From: a bacterium
Lineage (GTDB): Bacteria; Patescibacteria; Paceibacteria; UBA9973; UBA2103
DNA length: 7,187 bases
Assembly: GCA_021812925.1 (NCBI GenBank)
Contig: JAKAMK010000040.1
Location: 1-7,187, forward strand
Reading direction: 5' to 3'
Position 1 is the first letter of the stretch; the number at the start of each line of letters is the position of its first letter. Below are positions 1 to 4,600 of the stretch, in pieces. The notes beneath the pieces were generated by a model that saw only the letters and a list, made by a program, of their open reading frames with translations, made no database searches and was not told where the DNA came from. A program made the position numbers and the translations under genes.

Positions 1-55
1 CTTCCGGACGTAGCGTTCCTGCGCGGGAAGCAACGATGCCGCATTAGGTGTTCGG

Positions 56-91
56 GCAAACGCGAAGCCCGCGCCAGAGGCGCGCGTTTGC
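56..91. repeat. GC-rich inverted repeat (hairpin)
   Basis: Bases 56-62 (GCAAACG) pair with 85-91 (CGTTTGC), and bases 70-75 (CGCGCC) pair with 79-84 (GGCGCG) around the three-base loop AGA. An unpaired 7-base bulge at 63-69 separates the two stems. There is no T-run on either side, so it is not a typical intrinsic terminator. It may end the rpmF transcript or be part of a repeat family. Confidence 0.4.
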
Positions 92-131
92 GAGTGTGGA
101 TTCACGTATGTTTACGCTTCTGCGACCCGTC

Positions 132-253
132 GAAGCGCCTTCAAAATCTTCGGATGCGAGGCGCGAGCGAAGAACGGAGCGAGCCGTACAAGGAGTACGG
201 TGAGCGAGCACCGGAGCCCGCAACGAAGCAGGCGGAGATTTTGGTGCGCTTTC
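132..253. repeat. Long imperfect palindromic intergenic element
   Basis: The ends of this 122-base block are inverted copies of each other: GAAGCGCCTTCAAAATCT (132-149) against AGATTTTGGTGCGCTTTC (236-253), which pair with short gaps. Inside are a perfect 6-bp hairpin, CCGTAC (184-189) with GTACGG (195-200) around a 5-base loop, and an overlapping alternative, CGGTG (198-202) with CACCG (209-213). The hexamer AGCGAG recurs on both sides of the central hairpin. The block begins directly after the rpmF stop codon (256-254), so on the minus strand it would fold as a long 3' UTR hairpin. It looks like a dispersed intergenic palindrome rather than a gene, but one window cannot show that it is repeated elsewhere. 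Confidence 0.5.
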
Positions 254-604
254 CTACGCGCCGCCGCCGAAACCGGAGCGTGAGCGCGGCCGCGCCGTCG
301 CCTTTGCGGACTGCTCTGCCTCGCGCACCTCCGCGGGCTTCGCCTCGCTCTTCGCTGCCTCGTGCACGTGCTCGTCTGCCTGCGCAGGCAGGTGGTGCGT
401 CTGCTTCGCCTTCGGCTCCGCAGCCTTCTTCACCTTCGGTTCGAAAATCTTCTTGCCGCGGTACATGCCGGTCGACTCGTCGACGCGGTGCGGGAGGCGG
501 CGATTGCCGCTCTCCTTGTCCACGACGGACTTGGTCGCCTCGAGCGCGTGGTGGCTCCGGCGGTTGTTGGTGTGGGCGCGCGTATGGCGCATGCGTACTG
601 ACAT
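254..604 (-). CDS. rpmF: 50S ribosomal protein L32, cysteine-free, with long C-terminal tail
   Basis: This is a structural protein of the large ribosomal subunit. The N-terminus (MSVRMRHTRAHTNNRRSHHA) carries the Arg/Asn/His-rich rRNA-binding segment of L32. The core then ends in LPHRVDESTGMYRGKKIF, matching the usual 'LpHRvC..cG.YrGr.v' block. The four zinc-binding cysteines of the C+ form are absent: their positions read roughly VVDKES and VDESTG, so this is a zinc-free form. L32 is normally near 60 residues; this protein is 116. The extra half is a low-complexity Lys/Ala/Glu/Arg tail ending in FGGGA. I chose the ATG at 604 because it starts the conserved MSVRMRHT block; an in-frame GTG at 613 would add only three residues. 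There is no Shine-Dalgarno sequence. A TACAGT box lies 7 bases upstream, so translation may be leaderless. A terminator just upstream suggests its own transcription unit. Confidence 0.88.
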   Translation of the reverse strand: MSVRMRHTRAHTNNRRSHHALEATKSVVDKESGNRRLPHRVDESTGMYRGKKIFEPKVKKAAEPKAKQTHHLPAQADEHVHEAAKSEAKPAEVREAEQSAKATARPRSRSGFGGGA

Positions 605-640
605 GGCGGCCACTGTAGCACGGGTCCAGACAAAAGCAAA
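605..640 (-). promoter_or_regulatory. Possible rpmF promoter (leaderless type)
   Basis: Read on the minus strand, TACAGT (617-612) matches 4 of 6 bases of the bacterial -10 box and lies 7 bases before the rpmF ATG. A weak -35-like TTTGCT (640-635) stands 17 bases upstream, inside the T-rich trail of the terminator. The predicted start of transcription falls on or next to the start codon. The matches are weak; the call rests mainly on agreement with the rnhB/dnaE arrangement and the absence of a Shine-Dalgarno sequence. Confidence 0.3.
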
Positions 641-663
641 GGCGCCGGGAATCCGGCGCCTTT
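631..663 (-). terminator. Intrinsic terminator after the 688-1014 gene
   Basis: AAAGGCGCCGG (638-648) and CCGGCGCCTTT (653-663) form a perfect 11-bp stem with the 4-base loop GAAT. On the minus strand the stem ends in TTT and is followed by GCTTTTGTC, a broken T-run. It lies 25 bases past the stop of the minus-strand gene ending at 688 and upstream of rpmF, which fits termination of the rnhB-side transcript. The plus-strand side has only TTTCTC and no gene reading into it. Confidence 0.75.
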
Positions 664-683
664 CTCACTGCTTCTTGAGGTCC

Positions 684-703
684 TGCGTCACAGAAGTGAC
701 GCA
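684..703. repeat. Perfect inverted repeat across a stop codon
   Basis: TGCGTCAC (684-691) and GTGACGCA (696-703) form an 8-bp stem around AGAA. The TGA stop of the minus-strand gene (690-688) lies inside one arm. No T-run follows, so alone it is a poor terminator. It may act with the stronger hairpin at 638-663 as a tandem 3' end, or protect the mRNA end. Confidence 0.4.
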
Positions 704-1014
704 AGCCTTGCCTGCTGTTCTGTGCGCTTCAAGGCGACAACGCTGCTCCGGATGGAAGCGATTGTGGCATCGAGCTGCGCTGGATTGCTCTCGTCGATCG
801 AGAATCCTGTGCAGTGCCCTTTCACTTCGGTTCCGTGCGAACAGGATGCACGTCCTCGGTGCACGCACAGCGGGCAGAGTGAGACCTCATGTTGCCGTTG
901 GCCGTTATACGCGAGAATGCGGAGTGCGTCCTCGGGTTTGCGGAGATGGGCAAACGGGTCGTTCGGCTGCATGGGCGAGGCGATGAAGCCTCCCCGGTCA
1001 AAGTACTTGGTCAT
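688..1014 (-). CDS. Hypothetical 108-aa protein with four cysteines
   Basis: I do not recognise this family. The protein is soluble-looking, with no signal peptide or membrane segment. Its central part contains CPLCVHRGRASC followed nine residues later by GHC, giving C47-x2-C50-x7-C58-x9-C68 with H52, H60 and H67 nearby. This could bind zinc or possibly an iron-sulfur cluster, which is inference. The C-terminal 30 residues look helical. The ATG at 1014 is supported by AGGGGTGG (1025-1018), whose AGGGG core is six bases from the start codon, unlike the recognisable genes here, which lack such a site. It lies 50 bases downstream of rnhB on the same strand with no terminator between, so it may be cotranscribed with rnhB. 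It is followed by hairpins at 684-703 and 638-663. Confidence 0.72.
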   Translation of the reverse strand: MTKYFDRGGFIASPMQPNDPFAHLRKPEDALRILAYNGQRQHEVSLCPLCVHRGRASCSHGTEVKGHCTGFSIDESNPAQLDATIASIRSSVVALKRTEQQARLASLL

Positions 1015-1017
1015 GTT

Positions 1018-1025
1018 CCACCCCT
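1018..1025 (-). promoter_or_regulatory. Ribosome binding site for the 688-1014 gene
   Basis: On the minus strand AGGGGTGG precedes the ATG at 1014. The AGGGG core leaves a 6-base spacer, a good distance, and fixes the start of this gene. Confidence 0.6.
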
Positions 1026-1064
1026 GACATCTATCTAGCTATTCCACTAGACATAGGGGCTGTT

Positions 1065-1664
1065 TTAACTCCGTTCTGCCCTCGAATCAAGGTGTATAAA
1101 CGACCGACGGTGGATAGCGCAGAGGCCGTGTTTCCGGAGCGCTTCGTAGTGCGCTTTCGTGCCATAGCCCTTATGGACCTCGAACCCGTACTCCGGGTAC
1201 TCGGCGGCGAGCGCCGTGACGAGCCGGTCGCGCGAGACCTTCGCCGCAATAGACGCGAGCGAGATGAGTGGGACGGATTCATCGCCGCCGATGATGGTCT
1301 GCTGAGAGTACTCAGGCGGCGCCTTCAGGGAGCCGTCGAGCAGCACCTCCGCGAGAGCGGCGTCGGGCGCCAGCTGGTTCACCGCGCGCGAGACCGCCTC
1401 GCGTATCACGACCGCGATGCCGCGCGCGTCGATGTCGGCCGCTGAGCCGTACTCGACGACGTAGCGCGCGCTGCCTTCGGCAGCGCGCGCCTCGAGCATC
1501 TCGAAAATCGCCTCGCGCTTCTTCTCCGACAGCTTCTTCGAATCGCGCACGCCGGGAAACTCCTGCGCGACATCGAACCCTTCCGTCACCGCAACCACGC
1601 CCACCGCCACCGGCCCTGCCAAGGGGCCGCGCCCCGCCTCATCCACGCCGATGACGTATCGCAT
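1065..1664 (-). CDS. rnhB: Ribonuclease HII
   Basis: RNase HII cuts the RNA strand of RNA:DNA hybrids and starts removal of single ribonucleotides misincorporated into DNA; it acts in the cytoplasm with divalent metal. At 199 aa it is a typical full-length enzyme. The family motifs are all present in order: GVDEAGRGPLAGP at the N-terminus, DSKKLSEKKR at 41-50, LLDG at 108-111, GGDE at 126-129, ASIAAKVSRDR at 137-147, YGFEVHKGYGT at 159-169 and HRRSF at 185-189. The catalytic acidic residues by family alignment are D8, E9, D110 and D128. The ATG at 1664 leaves the usual few residues before GVDEAGRG. There is no Shine-Dalgarno sequence; a TATACT box ends 6 bases before the ATG, so a leaderless message is likely. 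It is divergent from dnaE, with 20 bases between the start codons. Confidence 0.96.
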   Translation of the reverse strand: MRYVIGVDEAGRGPLAGPVAVGVVAVTEGFDVAQEFPGVRDSKKLSEKKREAIFEMLEARAAEGSARYVVEYGSAADIDARGIAVVIREAVSRAVNQLAPDAALAEVLLDGSLKAPPEYSQQTIIGGDESVPLISLASIAAKVSRDRLVTALAAEYPEYGFEVHKGYGTKAHYEALRKHGLCAIHRRSFIHLDSRAERS

Positions 1665-1684
1665 ACATTCAGTATACTAAGCGA
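1651..1684 (+). promoter_or_regulatory. dnaE promoter, leaderless type
   Basis: TATACT (1673-1678) is 5 of 6 to the -10 consensus and ends 6 bases before the dnaE ATG. ATGACG (1651-1656) matches TTGACA at 4 of 6 positions with a 16-base spacer. Transcription would begin at about the A of the ATG, in agreement with the absence of any Shine-Dalgarno sequence. The -35 lies inside the first codons of rnhB on the opposite strand. Confidence 0.55.
1665..1678 (-). promoter_or_regulatory. rnhB -10 element, shared palindrome
   Basis: On the minus strand TATACT (1676-1671) matches 5 of 6 bases of TATAAT and lies exactly 6 bases before the rnhB ATG. The -35 region, inside the dnaE coding start (around 1701-1696, ATGAAG), is weak. 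The box is half of the perfect palindrome AGTATACT at 1671-1678. Confidence 0.5.
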
Positions 1685-4600
1685 ATGGCGGGCCGCTTCA
1701 TCCACCTCCACACCCACTCGCACTACACCTTCCTCCAGGCCCTGCCGAAGCTCGACGAGCTCGTCGAGAAGGCGAAGGCGGAGGGCATGGACGCGGTCGC
1801 GCTCACCGACGGCGGCACCATGCACGGCGCTATCGAGTTCTACAAAGAGGCGACGAAGGCGGGCATAAAGCCCATCCTCGGCGTCGACGCGTACCTCGCC
1901 CCGCGCTCGCGGCACGAGAAGGACCACGCGCTCGACGCGAAGCGCTCGCGCATCGTGCTCCTCGCGGAAAACAACGAGGGCTACCAGAACCTCCTCTACC
2001 TCGTCACGAAAAGCTGGACGGAAGGATTCTTCGAACGCCCGCGCATGGACAAGGAGCTCTTGAAGGAACGCGGGCAGCACCTCATCGCCATACTTCCCTC
2101 TTTCGCGAGCGACATCTCGCAGCACCTGCGCGCAAACGACACGGACGGCGCGAAAGCGGCACTCGCGGAATTTAAAAATATCTTCGGCGCGGATAACGTC
2201 TTCCTCGAAATCACCCACCACCCGAAAGTGGAGGGGCACGAGGCGCTCATGGCGCAGGTAGTCGCGCTCGGCAGAGAGACGGGCACGCCTTTGGTCGCCC
2301 AGCACGACGTCTACTACCTCGCGCCCGAGGACCGCGAGGCGACCGAGGTCATGCGCCGCATCCAGCAAGGCGGCCACGGGCGGAACGAGGACGAAGATTT
2401 CTCGTTTATAAGCGAGGCGAAAGCGCTTGAGCTCTTCAAGGACCTGCCGGAAGCCATCGAGAACTCGCGCAAGATAGCCGACCGCTGCACGGTCGAGTTC
2501 AAGCTCGGGCAATGGACCTTCCCCGCGGTGCCCGTCTCGCCCGGCTTCAAGAGTCACGAGGACGAGCTGCGCGCGAAGGCGTACGCGGGCCTCGCGACGC
2601 GCGGCATGGAAAAGACGCAGGAGGTCGTGGACCGCATCGAGTACGAGCTCGGCATCATCATCTCGAAAGGCTTCGCCGTCTACTACCTCGTCGTGGCCGA
2701 CCTCCTCACCTACGCAAAATCCGCCGGCATCCTCACCACGACGCGCGGTTCGGCGGCGGGTTCTCTCGTCGGCTACCTCACCGGCATCACGAACGTGAAC
2801 CCGCTCTTCTATAAATTGCCGTTCGAACGCTTCCTCAATCCGGAGCGCCCGAAGGCGCCGGACATCGACATGGACATGGCCGACAACCGACGCGACGACA
2901 TGATCGCGTACGCGAAGCGCAAGTACGGCGACGACCACGTCGCGCAGATCGGCACCTTTGGCACTATGATGGCGCGCGCCGCGGTGCGCGACGTGGCGCG
3001 CGCCCTCGGCCACTCCTACGGCACGGGCGACCGCATCGCGAAGCTCATCCCGATAGGCAGCCAGGGCTTCCCCATGACCATCGACAAGGCGCTCGAAATT
3101 GAGCCGGATTTGAAGGCCATCTACGACGAGGACGACGACGCGCGCGAAATCATCGACGTCGCGAAGCGCATCGAGGGCTGCGTACGGCACGTGGGCGTGC
3201 ACGCGGCGGGCGTCGTCGTCGCGCCCACGCCTCTCATCGAGTGGTCCCCCATCCAGCCCGACCCGAAAGGCACGGGCAAGCTCATCACGCAGTACGACAT
3301 GTACTCCATCACCGACGAGTACGGCGGCGTGGGACTTTTGAAGTTCGACTTTCTCGGCATCAAGAACCTCGCCATCCTCGCAGACGCGGTCGCGCGAGTG
3401 AAGGCGACGCGCGGCATCGCGGTCGACATCGAGAACATTCCGCTCGACGACGCGGCAACGTTCGCCATGCTCTCAAAGGGCGACACGTACGGCACCTTCC
3501 AGCTAGGCGGCTCGGGCATGACGCGATGGCTGAAGGAACTGAAACCGTCGACCATCCACGACATCAACGCGATGGTCGCGCTCTACCGCCCCGGCCCGAT
3601 GGAGACGATTCCGTCGTACATCGCGCGGAAGCACAACCCGCGCATGGTGAACTACATCGACCCGCGCATGAAGGAGTACCTCGAGTTCTCGCACGGGCTC
3701 CTCGTGTACCAGGACGACGTCCTCCTCACCGCTATCAAGCTCGCCGGCTACTCGTGGCTCGAGGCGGACGTGCTGCGCAAGGCCATGGGCAAGAAGGTGC
3801 CGGAAATCATGCAGGCGGAAAAGGACAAGCTCTTGAAAGGCTTTGCCGAGGTCGGCGGCCTCTCACAGGACAAAGCGCAGCAGCTCTGGGAACTCATTGA
3901 GCCCTTTGCCGCGTACGGGTTCAACAAGTGCTTGGCCGGTGATACCCGAGTCGTCGACGGCGAAACGGGCGTCCCGGAGCGGATCGACGAACTCATGGCG
4001 CGCGCGCGCGATCCGAAAGTGTGTGCACTCGACCGCGAGGGTCGCGTGCGCGTGGCGCAGGCAGTCCAGGTACGCGAAAACGGTGTGAAGGAAGTCTTCC
4101 GGCTCGTGACGAGGAGCGGGCGCGTGATACGCGCGACGGCGAATCATCCGCTCCTCGCCTTCTCGGGCTGGACCCGCCTCGACCAGCTCGCGGCGGGCGA
4201 CCGCATCGCCGCGCCGCGCGTGCTGCCCGAGCCGGAGCGCCCCGTGCCGCTCGCCCCGCACGAAGCGGCAGCGCTCGGCTACCTCATCGCCGAGGGGAAC
4301 CTGTGCCATCCGAGCGGTGCGTACTACTACGCGAAAGCCGAGGACGAAATCGAGGACTTCATGCGGCATGCATCGCGCTTCCCGAACGCACGCATCACCC
4401 TTGACCGCTCGAAGAGCGTAGCGAGCGTCTACGTCGGGCGCGCGGACGTGCACGAGCCGAATGGCCTGTTCGAATGGCTGCGCTCGCTTGGACTTCTCGG
4501 CAAGAAAGCCACCGAGAAAGCGCTGCCCGCACGCGTGTTCGCCACGGACAACGCATCCGCGGCGCTCGTGCTCGGCAAGATGTGGCAGGGCGACGGGTGC

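Larger units (their letters stand above)
1..253. other. Left-edge region without a confident gene
   Basis: I see no gene here that I can defend. Plus-strand frame 1 stays open from the left edge into the rpmF antisense region, but it has no family resemblance and is the kind of run-through open frame GC-rich DNA produces. A minus-strand frame is open from a GTG at 105 to the left edge (35 codons). It could be the start of the gene after rpmF, but it has no ribosome binding site and I recognise nothing in it. Plus-strand frame 3 closes at TAG 45-47 and could be the last 14 codons of a gene lying to the left. What can be shown is structure: an inverted repeat at 56-91 and a long imperfect palindrome at 132-253. 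Confidence 0.5.

Noticed and set aside
1..105. Possible start of a minus-strand gene (GTG at 105, open to the left edge)
   Set aside because: Only 35 codons, no Shine-Dalgarno sequence, a hairpin lies inside it, and an alternative ATG at 44 in another frame is just as possible. The window does not contain enough to decide.
376..391. Perfect 16-base palindrome within the rpmF tail
   Set aside because: It lies in a GC-rich, repetitive coding stretch where such palindromes arise easily; no second copy is seen, so it is mentioned only as a side note to L32.
88..618. 176-codon plus-strand open frame at the left end
   Set aside because: It overlaps rpmF antisense and the palindromic element, starts at no convincing ribosome binding site, and has a Ser/Arg/Pro/Ala-rich composition without resemblance to any family.
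1031..1056. Weak hairpin TCTAG/CTAGA between rnhB and the 688-1014 gene
   Set aside because: Only a 5-bp AT-rich stem with a 3-bp extension across a bulge; no T-run. Too weak to call a terminator or regulator.
1586..3202. 538-codon open frame on the minus strand opposite dnaE and rnhB
   Set aside because: It is antisense to the well-supported PHP and palm regions of dnaE, its residues are dominated by Arg/Val/Ala/Glu/Asp typical of a mirror frame in GC-rich coding DNA, and it shows no family motif.
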